DNA of 15,039 bases from an uncultured Collinsella sp. Its GTDB lineage: Bacteria; Actinomycetota; Coriobacteriia; Coriobacteriales; Coriobacteriaceae. The DNA lies in NCBI GenBank assembly GCA_902493835.1, contig CABURG010000028.1, positions 1 through 15,039 on the forward strand, written 5' to 3'. Below are positions 9,488 through 15,039 of the stretch, piece by piece. The notes under the pieces were generated by a model, which was not told the DNA's origin, ran no database searches, and saw nothing but the letters and a program-made list of their open reading frames with translations. Made by a program: the position numbers and the translations under genes. Position 1 is the first letter of the stretch. Every line of letters begins with the position of its first letter.

Positions 9488-9588
9488 TCCGCACCCTGTC
9501 GGGTTCGAATCCCGGTGTTGGGGAAGAAAAAAGCCCGTCACCGAATTGGTAACGGGCTTCAGATTTCAAATGGTGCCCCCAGCGGGAT
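9488..9588. repeat. 101-bp direct repeat, copy A (T-arm fragment, terminator, tRNA-Glu 3' end)
   Basis: This segment matches 9677-9777 at all but about six of 101 positions without gaps. It contains, on the plus strand, a tRNA T-arm-like sequence (TCGGGTTCGAATCCCGG). It then carries a copy of the tRNA-Glu terminator hairpin (9527-9559, minus direction) and the last 18 nt of a tRNA-Glu gene. The repeat period is 189 bp. Copy A ends inside the tRNA T-stem and is followed by unrelated GC-rich sequence. Confidence 0.9.
9571..9588 (-). pseudogene. Truncated tRNA-Glu 3' end
   Basis: The 18 nt match the acceptor 3' half, discriminator A and CCA of the intact tRNA-Glu gene at 9760-9836. The sequence upstream (9589 onward) does not continue the tRNA, so no cloverleaf can form. 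It is either a duplicated remnant or an attachment-site-like scar; a terminator copy still follows it. Confidence 0.75.
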
Positions 9589-9676
9589 GTCCGCGTGCGG
9601 CTGGCGCCGCCCGCATTCGCTGCGTCGCTTCGCTCCTTGCGTGCTGCGCTGGAAAACGCTTGCGCGTTTCCTCAGC

Positions 9677-9777
9677 TCCGCACCCTGTCGGGTTCGAATC
9701 CCGGCGTTGGGGAGGAAAAAAGCCCGCTACCGAATTGGTAACGGGCTTCACATCTCAAATGGTGCCCCCAGCGGGAT
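9677..9777. repeat. 101-bp direct repeat, copy B, overlapping the intact tRNA-Glu 3' end
   Basis: Partner of 9488-9588. Here the tRNA-Glu continues intact to 9836. The 88-bp spacer between the copies (9589-9676) is GC-rich, lacks a gene, and contains an imperfect GGAAAACGC/GCGTTTCC hairpin. Open frames through both copies simply translate tRNA sequence (strings such as PPAGFEPA) and are not genes. Confidence 0.9.
9716..9748 (-). terminator. Rho-independent terminator of tRNA-Glu
   Basis: On the minus strand the stem AGCCCGTTACC/GGTAGCGGGCT, with one T-G wobble and an AATTC loop, is followed by a run of six T residues. It begins about a dozen bases beyond the CCA end of tRNA-Glu. A diverged copy exists at 9527-9559. 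Confidence 0.9.
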
Positions 9778-9836
9778 TCGAACCCGCGATATCCACCTTG
9801 AAAGGGTGGCGTCCTTGGCCGCTAGACGATGGGGAC
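9760..9836 (-). tRNA. tRNA-Glu (anticodon UUC), CCA encoded
   Basis: The minus strand folds into a complete cloverleaf: acceptor GTCCCCA/TGGGGGC with discriminator A and an encoded CCA; D-arm GTCT-AGCGGCCA-AGGAC; anticodon arm CCACC-CTTTCAA-GGTGG giving anticodon TTC; and T-arm GCGGG-TTCGAAT-CCCGC. It has an extended -10 promoter 10 nt upstream and its own terminator, so it is transcribed alone. Confidence 0.97.
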
Positions 9837-9846
9837 AGCGGGAAAG

Positions 9847-9855
9847 AGTATAGCA
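9847..9855 (-). promoter_or_regulatory. Extended -10 promoter of tRNA-Glu
   Basis: On the minus strand TGCTATACT (TG-N-TATACT) lies 10 nt before the tRNA 5' end. This is the spacing expected for a stable-RNA promoter with a very short leader. No good -35 hexamer is seen 17 nt further up, consistent with an extended -10 type. Confidence 0.65.
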
Positions 9856-9937
9856 GACTTTTTTGCCGGCGCGTATATCGTTGGCAAACTGGAAAACCAC
9901 CACATAGGAGCTGGCTCTCTATCCCGATTTTCAAATA

Positions 9938-10072
9938 TCTCAATCTGTAACATCTGGGCGGGCAAATCGGCTCTATGTGTTACAGATCGAGACAAAAGGC
10001 AGACGTCGGGACGAACATCTCATTCTGTAACAGTAAGACGACTTTTAACGGTCTAGATGTTACAGATTGAGA
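9938..10072. repeat. Four-copy alternating inverted array of TGTTACAGATTGAGA-like units
   Basis: The unit occurs at 9938-9955 (reverse), 9978-9993 (forward), 10016-10033 (reverse) and 10055-10072 (forward). The outer two copies are perfect 18-bp reverse complements of each other (AGATGTTACAGATTGAGA), and the inner two are close variants. The spacers contain no gene. The array lies between the murT-gatD terminator and the tRNA-Glu promoter. It could be a nested palindromic mobile repeat or a cluster of protein-binding sites. The 300-bp region 9837-10136 contains nothing else recognisable apart from the promoter and terminator. Confidence 0.8.
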
Positions 10073-10093
10073 CAAACAGCTGGGATGGGGCAA

Positions 10094-10130
10094 AACCACC
10101 ACAAAGGTGTCTGTCCCCTTTGTGGTGGTT
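10094..10130 (-). terminator. Long hairpin terminator after murT-gatD
   Basis: A perfect 14-bp stem (AACCACCACAAAGG, 10094-10107, with 10117-10130) surrounds a 9-nt loop. It begins 7 bp beyond the murT-gatD stop. On the minus strand it ends in TTTT, giving a Rho-independent type terminator. The stem/loop string GGGGACAGACACC resembles repeat-type intergenic hairpins in other bacteria, so it may be both a repeat and a terminator. Confidence 0.8.
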
Positions 10131-10136
10131 GGGGCG

Positions 10137-12314
10137 TTAGGGGAGGAGCTTCATGGCGGCGTCGTGGGCGGCGTGCTCGTAGGTGTCGTCGAGGGGTTTG
10201 AGCGGCAGCAGGGCGGCGGCCTGTGCATCGCCACGCCGCTCGAGGGCGTGCGCGATCAGCCAGTCAGCGAGCTCGGGGTTCTTGGGCAGTGCCGGTCCGT
10301 GCAGGTACGTGCCGATGACGCCCTTGTAGATGAGGCCCTCAAGGCCATCATCGCCGTTGTTGCCGGTGCCCGTGACGACGGACGTTCCGAGCGGCGTGGC
10401 ATCGGCGTCCAAAAGCGTGCGACCGCCATGGTTCTCGAATCCCACAAAGGGCTCGGGTGCCAGGTCGGTCCTGACGGCGACGTTGCCGATCAGGCGATCG
10501 GAGCCGCGTACGGTTTCGGCGGCAATGACCCCCAGACCCTCGATGCGATCCTCGCCCATATAGTACGAACGGCCGAGCAGCTGATAACTGCCACAGATGG
10601 CAAGCAGCGAGCCGCCATCCTCAACATAGGCCGCGACCTTGTCTTTTTGGGCGAGCAGCTCGTGTGCCACGGCTAGCTGGTCGCGGTCGGAGCCGCCACC
10701 CATCATGACGATATCGGCATCGGTGAGATCGAGTGACTCGCCCATACGGACCTCGTCCACGCGAACGGGGATGCCGCGCCAGGCGCAGCGACGCTCGAGG
10801 GCGATAACGTTGCCGCCGTCGCCGTAGAGGTTGAGGGCATCGGGGTACAGGTAGACGATGCGCAGCGGGCGCGAAAGCTCGACTGGCGCGATGCCGACGG
10901 GGACGGCACTGCCATCGGCACACGTTGCAGCGCGGGCAGCAACCGTGGCTGCATCGGCACCCTTCAGCCCATCGAGTTCTTTGACCAGCGGCGGGAAGGC
11001 CGTGTAGTTGGCGACGGCATAGAAAGTGTCGCCTGCGGCTTCATCCGCAACGGCGCCAATTGCCTGCGCGACGTCCGAGATAATCGCGGCATCGATGCCG
11101 GCGTACTTGAGGCGTACCTGCATGTCGTGCGCACGCGTGCCTCCGGCAAAGGCGACAAGACCCGGTGTGTCGGCGATGCGCTCGAAGTCGACGTCGTAGA
11201 TCCACGAGACATCGTGGCCGTCGGCGTCGTTGTCGTTCAGGAAGAAGGCGCAGAGCCTGCCGCCTGCCGTTTTAATGGACTGGATCTGGCGATCGAAGCC
11301 CACGGGATTTTTGGCCAGGTTTGCCTCGACGGTACGGCCGGCGATCTCCCAGCGGCCCATACGTCCGCCGGCGGGGACGTAGGCATCGAGCGTAGGCTGT
11401 AGAAACGCCGTGTCCACGCCCAACTCGCGTGCGGCAAAGAAGGCGGCGGCAACGTTATAGACCATGTACAGACCGTTGTAGCGTGTGGCGATGTGTACGG
11501 CAGCCGCGTCGGGCGCAGATCCAAAGACCAGGTCGAAGCCGTAGCCGTCGCAGCCGAGCTTCACGCCCGTCACACGGCGGACCAGTGCGGGGCGTGCCCA
11601 ACCGCACGAGGGGCAATGGTATGCGCCAAGCTGTCCGTATTGCACGTAGTCGTACTCCAACGGGGCGTTGCACTGCGAGCAAAAGCGCGAGTCGCTAATG
11701 CGGTCGGACTCGGTGTCGGTGGCGCCGTCGATGCCAAAGGCAATACTCGCATTGGGAACGCGCGCGGCAATCGAGGCGCACAGCGGGTCGTCGGCGTTGT
11801 AGATGAGCGTCGTTGCCGGCGAAAGCTCCAACGCGTGGGCGATGACCTCCTGGGTGTGATCGATCTCGCCATAGCGATCTAGCTGGTCGCGGAACAGGTT
11901 GAGCAGCACAAAGTACGTCGGCTTGAGCTTGGGCAGAACGCGTACGGTGTAAAGCTCATCGCACTCAAAAACGCCCACGCGCTTGCCGCTGCTGGTGTGT
12001 TTAAGGCCGCCGCGGGCCTCGAGCAGAGCACCTACCACACCAGGCTCCATATTGTTGCCGGCACGGTTGCACACCACGGCAGCACCGCTGGCAGCAACGG
12101 CGTCGGCGATGAGGTTGGAAGTGGTGGTCTTGCCGTTGGTGCCGGTGATTACCACGCTGCGGTCGACAAGGCCTGCGAGGTCGCTTAGCAGCTCGGGGTC
12201 GATCTTCATGGCGATGCGGCCGGGGAGTACGCCGCCCTGGCGCTTAAGGACGGAGCGCAGTCCCCAGCGAGCGATATCGCTCGAGGTGCAGGCAAGAGAT
12301 GAGCGGAGGTTCAT
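10137..12314 (-). CDS. MurT-GatD fusion: lipid II isoglutaminyl synthase (glutamine-hydrolysing)
   Basis: A 725-aa polypeptide that joins the two subunits of the enzyme converting the D-Glu of lipid II to D-isoglutamine. The N-terminal MurT part (about 1-450) has the Mur-ligase P-loop GTNGKTTT (58-65), the nearby NNMEPGVVGALLEARGG segment, a four-Cys zinc ribbon inserted in the central domain (Cys212, 215, 234, 237), and the C-terminal motif DGHDVSWIYDVDFE near 365-378. A linker (about 452-483) leads to a class I glutamine amidotransferase (about 484-725) with nucleophile Cys574 (LAICGSYQLLG) and His672 (GTYLHGPAL). In staphylococci and streptococci MurT (about 437 aa) and GatD (about 243 aa) are separate adjacent genes. 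I see no stop or frameshift at the junction. ATG 12314 has AGGAA 7 nt upstream and aligns with the MurT start. It is the last gene of a three-gene operon, 45 bp after the TPR-like pair, and acts at the cytoplasmic membrane face. Confidence 0.93.
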   Translation of the reverse strand: MNLRSSLACTSSDIARWGLRSVLKRQGGVLPGRIAMKIDPELLSDLAGLVDRSVVITGTNGKTTTSNLIADAVAASGAAVVCNRAGNNMEPGVVGALLEARGGLKHTSSGKRVGVFECDELYTVRVLPKLKPTYFVLLNLFRDQLDRYGEIDHTQEVIAHALELSPATTLIYNADDPLCASIAARVPNASIAFGIDGATDTESDRISDSRFCSQCNAPLEYDYVQYGQLGAYHCPSCGWARPALVRRVTGVKLGCDGYGFDLVFGSAPDAAAVHIATRYNGLYMVYNVAAAFFAARELGVDTAFLQPTLDAYVPAGGRMGRWEIAGRTVEANLAKNPVGFDRQIQSIKTAGGRLCAFFLNDNDADGHDVSWIYDVDFERIADTPGLVAFAGGTRAHDMQVRLKYAGIDAAIISDVAQAIGAVADEAAGDTFYAVANYTAFPPLVKELDGLKGADAATVAARAATCADGSAVPVGIAPVELSRPLRIVYLYPDALNLYGDGGNVIALERRCAWRGIPVRVDEVRMGESLDLTDADIVMMGGGSDRDQLAVAHELLAQKDKVAAYVEDGGSLLAICGSYQLLGRSYYMGEDRIEGLGVIAAETVRGSDRLIGNVAVRTDLAPEPFVGFENHGGRTLLDADATPLGTSVVTGTGNNGDDGLEGLIYKGVIGTYLHGPALPKNPELADWLIAHALERRGDAQAAALLPLKPLDDTYEHAAHDAAMKLLP

Positions 12315-12359
12315 GAAACCGTTCCTAACGTAAACGACATGGTCGGGTCGAGTGCGTCA

Positions 12360-13403
12360 CTAAAAACCGTAGCGGCGCGCAAATTCCTGGGCAAGCTGCG
12401 ACACGTCTTCGCAGGCATTGGCCCAGGGGGCAAAGTCGGGAGTGTCCGAGATGATGCCGTCCGCTTCCCAAACGGCCTGGTGCGAAAGATCCCAGGGATC
12501 GCGTGGCTCGGGCCGGCAGGGAAGGTACGGTGTCTGGTACATGGGGTTCAGTAAGAAGAACGCACCGCCCTCGCAACGGTTGGCAAACTCACGCAGCGCG
12601 CGTGTCGCCGGGCGCATCTTGTTTGTTTTGAACAGCAGAATCGTGCGGGCGAGCAGATACCAAGGAGAGTTCTCGAGCGCGTCAGCCCCGATCTCTTCCT
12701 CGAGCTGGTGGGCCAGGGCAAAAAAGCCGTCCTGGTCTTCCAGGCGAGCGAGGGCGAGCAACACGGTGCCTGCGGCTCGGGTGGGGTAGCCTTCCGCCTT
12801 AAGGACGCGGCGGGCGTAGTTGGCGGCAGCACGGTAGCGGGCGCTCGCCATGCACAGCTGCGAGATGGCCTCGAGCGTATGAAGCCACCCGATAAGAGCC
12901 GGCTCGCTTACGGTGAGATCGGCCGCTGTCACGCCGTCTGCCAGCACCTTGTTGGCCCAGTAGTGCGGGGCTTCCATGTCGAACCCGGGTACGCTTTGCT
13001 GCAGGTAATCGGCCGTGGTCGCCTCGAGCTTCATCAGGTCGCCCAGGCAGGCGTCAACGGGCGTGTCGGCCAGGATGATGGCGAGCAGCTGGGCATCGAG
13101 GACATGCGCATCGACGCGGACGATCTTGAGCAGCTCATCACGCATATCGTCGAACAGGCGGTTGCGCGTCTGCTCGAACTCCTCGTCGCTGCCCATGTCC
13201 TCGATGCGATGGAGCTCGTCGAGCAGGTGGCGGTGGACGCCGGCATAGGACAGCAGCGCCTGGGCATGCTCGGTCTGCGCATACTTATGAGGGTTGACGT
13301 TCACGTCGTTATGGACAAGATCGCGCGCTGCATCGGTGAGTTCGGGGTGCGACGCAACGTAGGCGCGCTCCAGGTAGGCGGGGATGTAGACGCTCGGATC
13401 CAT
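12360..13403 (-). CDS. TPR-like helical protein B, function unknown
   Basis: A 347-aa protein that I cannot assign to a named family. It is almost wholly helical with alternating small and hydrophobic residues typical of tetratricopeptide-like repeats (for example LARYRAAANYARRV-like helices near 185-200, LLALARLED 215-223, PWYLLARTILLF 247-258, ATRALREFANRC 266-277). It has no signal peptide or membrane segment. It shares a collinear set of anchors with the upstream gene: DAQ at 103-105, YR at 190-191, LARLE at 218-222, PW at 247-248, LRxxAxxC at 270-277 and FAxW at 324-327. The two are therefore probably diverged tandem paralogues. Its ATG overlaps the upstream stop as TAATG, with GGAGGAG just before it, indicating coupled translation. 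The murT-gatD gene follows 45 bp later. A scaffold or adaptor role is possible but unproven. Confidence 0.85.
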   Translation of the reverse strand: MDPSVYIPAYLERAYVASHPELTDAARDLVHNDVNVNPHKYAQTEHAQALLSYAGVHRHLLDELHRIEDMGSDEEFEQTRNRLFDDMRDELLKIVRVDAHVLDAQLLAIILADTPVDACLGDLMKLEATTADYLQQSVPGFDMEAPHYWANKVLADGVTAADLTVSEPALIGWLHTLEAISQLCMASARYRAAANYARRVLKAEGYPTRAAGTVLLALARLEDQDGFFALAHQLEEEIGADALENSPWYLLARTILLFKTNKMRPATRALREFANRCEGGAFFLLNPMYQTPYLPCRPEPRDPWDLSHQAVWEADGIISDTPDFAPWANACEDVSQLAQEFARRYGF

Positions 13404-14479
13404 TAGAGGTCTCCTCCCTTAAACGGCAGGCCCTGCTCGGCCGCGCGCAGGATGCGCTCGTCGATCTGGGAACGCACGATGTCGTTGGTGGCGACCCAGG
13501 CGGCAAAGCTGGCGTTGTCGGGGGCGCCCAGACCCTCCTGCAGTACCGGCGTCGCTTCGGACAGCGCAAGGACGAGCTCGTCGGTGGAGCCCACACCCAC
13601 GTTGACGCGGGCATAGACGCCATCGGGAAACTCGGTTTGGAAGTACAGCGCCTCGGCTGCGTGCGGGCACGAGCGTGCAAGGATGCGCAGGTAGTGCTCG
13701 GCACCCTCGTAGTCCAGCTCGCGCCAGGCAGCGCTCATCAGCGCGATAAGCGTCCACGGGTCCAAGTCACGCTCCGCATCCTTGGGACGACGGCGCAGCG
13801 GCGTGTTGGCGAGATAGGGGACGGAGTGGGCAGAGCGAAAGCGCTTGAGCTCCTCAGCGGGGTATTCGAGCTTTGCCATGGCGAGCATCGCGGTGTGGCG
13901 GACACCGGCAGGATCGCTGGGGGCAAAGTCGAGGCTGCGGTTTGCGGCTTCGAGCGACATGCGATAGCGGCCGCTAATGAGGGCACGTGACGCAAGGGCG
14001 GCAAGCCAGCGCAGGTAGGGGCGGCGCATAAGGTCGCCAGCGGCCTCGCGTTCGTAGGGGTCCTGCGCCGAGGCGATCTTGAGTGCCAGGTCGTGCTCGA
14101 CTTCATCGCGCTTGGATACCAAGTATTGTACGTATTCCTCGTTGGAGCTGGCGGTGAGGGCGGTCAGCATGCGCTGAGCGTCCCAGTTGGCCGGATCGAG
14201 CGCGGCTGCCTCGCGGAGCATGTTCTCGGCAGCTGCCTCTTCTTGCTCTGCTTGGGTATCGTCGGGGATAAAGGGAATGCGGTAGTCGACAGCCTCGACC
14301 ACCTTGGCAATGAGGTGCCCGGCGCGGTCGCGGTCGTGCACGATGAGCGGCGCGGGGTTGCGAGTGAATTGTTCCATCAGACGCTCTACGGCGGCAGCGT
14401 CGGTGAGCGGGATATTGTCACGGCGCAAGGCCTCAAGAACGAGGCGATGGCAATCCTCTTGAATGGGATCGAATGCCAT
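13403..14479 (-). CDS. TPR-like helical protein A, function unknown
   Basis: A 358-aa soluble, helix-rich protein, first gene of the operon ending in murT-gatD. The N-terminal about 90 residues are acidic (AEQEEAAAENMLREAAALDP), followed by helical-hairpin repeats: DPANWDAQRMLTAL 95-108, YRMSLEAANRSLDFAPSDPA 172-191, MLAMAKLE 198-205, DPWTLIALMSAAW 240-252, DYEGAEHYLRILARSC 256-271. Helices ending in DP or SDP resemble TPR units. Anchor residues and spacing parallel those of the next gene. ATG 14479 is preferred over ATG 14509 because AAGGAGG (14484-14490) lies 4 nt upstream and inside the longer version. No catalytic motif, Cys cluster, signal peptide or membrane segment is visible. A possible -10 (TATAGA-like, around 14517-14524 on minus) lies upstream, without a clear -35. 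Confidence 0.85.
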   Translation of the reverse strand: MAFDPIQEDCHRLVLEALRRDNIPLTDAAAVERLMEQFTRNPAPLIVHDRDRAGHLIAKVVEAVDYRIPFIPDDTQAEQEEAAAENMLREAAALDPANWDAQRMLTALTASSNEEYVQYLVSKRDEVEHDLALKIASAQDPYEREAAGDLMRRPYLRWLAALASRALISGRYRMSLEAANRSLDFAPSDPAGVRHTAMLAMAKLEYPAEELKRFRSAHSVPYLANTPLRRRPKDAERDLDPWTLIALMSAAWRELDYEGAEHYLRILARSCPHAAEALYFQTEFPDGVYARVNVGVGSTDELVLALSEATPVLQEGLGAPDNASFAAWVATNDIVRSQIDERILRAAEQGLPFKGGDL

Positions 14480-14979
14480 GGAGCCTCCTTTGCTGCGGTT
14501 AGGGTTCAAATATCTCTATATAAAGTTCTAGTTTACCCGCATGTGGCACACCGGGGGTGCCGCACTTGGACTTGCACCTTTGCACCACGAAGACGGATGT
14601 CGCACAAATGTCGGCACCTTGGACGACCGAGTGGTATCACGGTGCCGCAAACGGTCGATTTTTGGCGGCGAACGGTGCATATTTTGGAGGGGCACCGTCC
14701 TGCCCGGGATATGTAGTCAACCTTGATAAAACGTTTGCCCAGCTTGGGAGTATGGATGCCGCACAAGGGCCTTCAGGGATAGAAAAAACGTTTCATCATT
14801 GGCGGCTTTAGGTGAATAACTGACCAACCAGAACGGTAAAATAGTGTTTGTCTGAGCGTTGAGACGTTTAGACATCGCGCATTGTCATCGCCGGCAACGC
14901 GCAAACCGGTCCTAACGGAGCCAATTGGGTGCTCCGTTATATACGCAAGTCTAAGAGGGGCTTGTTTAGGAGGCACAGT
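14480..14979. other. 500-bp divergent intergenic region, no convincing gene
   Basis: It separates the TPR-like/murT-gatD operon from the alcohol dehydrogenase. Short open frames on both strands (for example 14541-14726 plus and 14533-14766 minus) have no Shine-Dalgarno or recognisable domain. The segment 14540-14700 is rich in GGTGCC/GGCACC words: a GGCAC/GTGCC hairpin (14545-14561), an ACGGTGCC/GGCACCGT pair (14639-14646, 14691-14698) and an imperfect 21-bp tandem repeat starting AACGGT (14650, 14671). TAAAAT at 14837-14842 could be a -10 for the dehydrogenase, without a good -35. Confidence 0.5.
14913..14939 (+). promoter_or_regulatory. Leader hairpin before alcohol dehydrogenase
   Basis: TAACGGAGC (14913-14921) pairs perfectly with GCTCCGTTA (14931-14939) around a 9-nt loop, ending 41 bp before the ATG. 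No T-run follows, so it is not an ordinary terminator. It could be an operator dyad or a 5' leader stem. It does not match the Rex consensus as I know it. Confidence 0.45.
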
Positions 14980-15039
14980 ATGGGACGTTTTACCAATCCT
15001 CGCGATCTGTACTTTGGTGAGGGCGCTCGCCACGAGGTG
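14980..15039 (+). CDS. Iron-containing alcohol dehydrogenase, N-terminal 20 codons only
   Basis: ATG 14980 with AGGAGG (14968-14973) 6 nt upstream opens a frame to the right edge. The product MGRFTNPRDLYFGEGARHEV fits the conserved N-terminus of Fe-dependent (group III) alcohol dehydrogenases, which typically begin with a short strand and a (L/I)YFGEGAL-type motif. These enzymes reduce aldehydes such as acetaldehyde or butyraldehyde, or act on diols, with NAD(P)H in fermentation. The metal-binding residues lie beyond the window, so the exact substrate cannot be told. Confidence 0.8.
   Translation, partial: MGRFTNPRDLYFGEGARHEV

Noticed and set aside
9429..9950. 173-aa plus frame and overlapping 131-aa frame through the tRNA region
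   Set aside because: They translate tRNA-Glu and its repeats (strings such as PPAGFEPA and GIRTRDI), a well-known artefact of tRNA genes.
9488..10072. CRISPR array
   Set aside because: The repeats are either two long copies or four units in alternating orientation with unequal spacing. No regular direct repeat-spacer pattern or cas genes are present.
14541..14726. 61-aa plus-strand frame in the divergent intergenic region
   Set aside because: No ribosome binding site or recognisable domain, and the opposite strand is equally open. It is more likely non-coding.

Overview
The window looks like chromosomal DNA from a high-GC anaerobic Actinobacterium of the Coriobacteriia, probably Collinsella or a close relative. 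This is inferred from the roughly 60% GC codon usage, a type III glutamine synthetase, a MurT/GatD-type lipid II amidation enzyme and a split cobalamin methionine synthase. No rRNA, phage gene, transposase or CRISPR array is visible. The species call is an inference from style and was not made by database search.

Layout from left to right. Positions 1-589 (minus) hold the N-terminal part of a class I SAM-dependent methyltransferase that runs off the left edge. A 134-bp element with perfect 32-bp inverted ends (756-889) separates it from a UPF0210/DUF711 (PFL-like fold) gene at 907-2271 (minus). Next is a tight minus-strand one-carbon/methionine operon, metF (6609-5737) > methionine synthase reactivation protein (5737-4949) > metH lacking the activation domain (4938-2380). 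A strong hairpin follows at 2317-2354. metF makes methyl-THF, metH uses it with homocysteine to make methionine, and the separate reactivation protein would restore oxidised cobalamin using SAM. A divergent regulatory region containing a 17-bp palindrome separates metF from glnN (7037-9124, plus), a type III glutamine synthetase with its own terminator.

Positions 9190-10136 are gene-poor and repeat-rich. They hold a 228-bp element bounded by inverted repeats (9243-9470), two 101-bp direct repeats made of a T-arm-like piece, a terminator and the tRNA-Glu 3' end, one intact tRNA-Glu(UUC) with an extended -10 promoter, and a four-copy alternating TGTTACAG repeat array.

Positions 14479-10137 (minus) form a three-gene operon: two consecutive helical-repeat (TPR-like) proteins of unknown function that appear to be diverged paralogues of each other, followed by a single-polypeptide fusion of MurT and GatD. 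That enzyme amidates the D-Glu of lipid II using glutamine. A long hairpin ends this operon. A 500-bp divergent intergenic region leads to the first 20 codons of an iron-containing alcohol dehydrogenase (14980 to the right edge, plus).

The most interesting items are the MurT-GatD fusion coupled to the paralogous TPR-like pair, and the dense set of unexplained inverted and direct repeats in intergenic positions.
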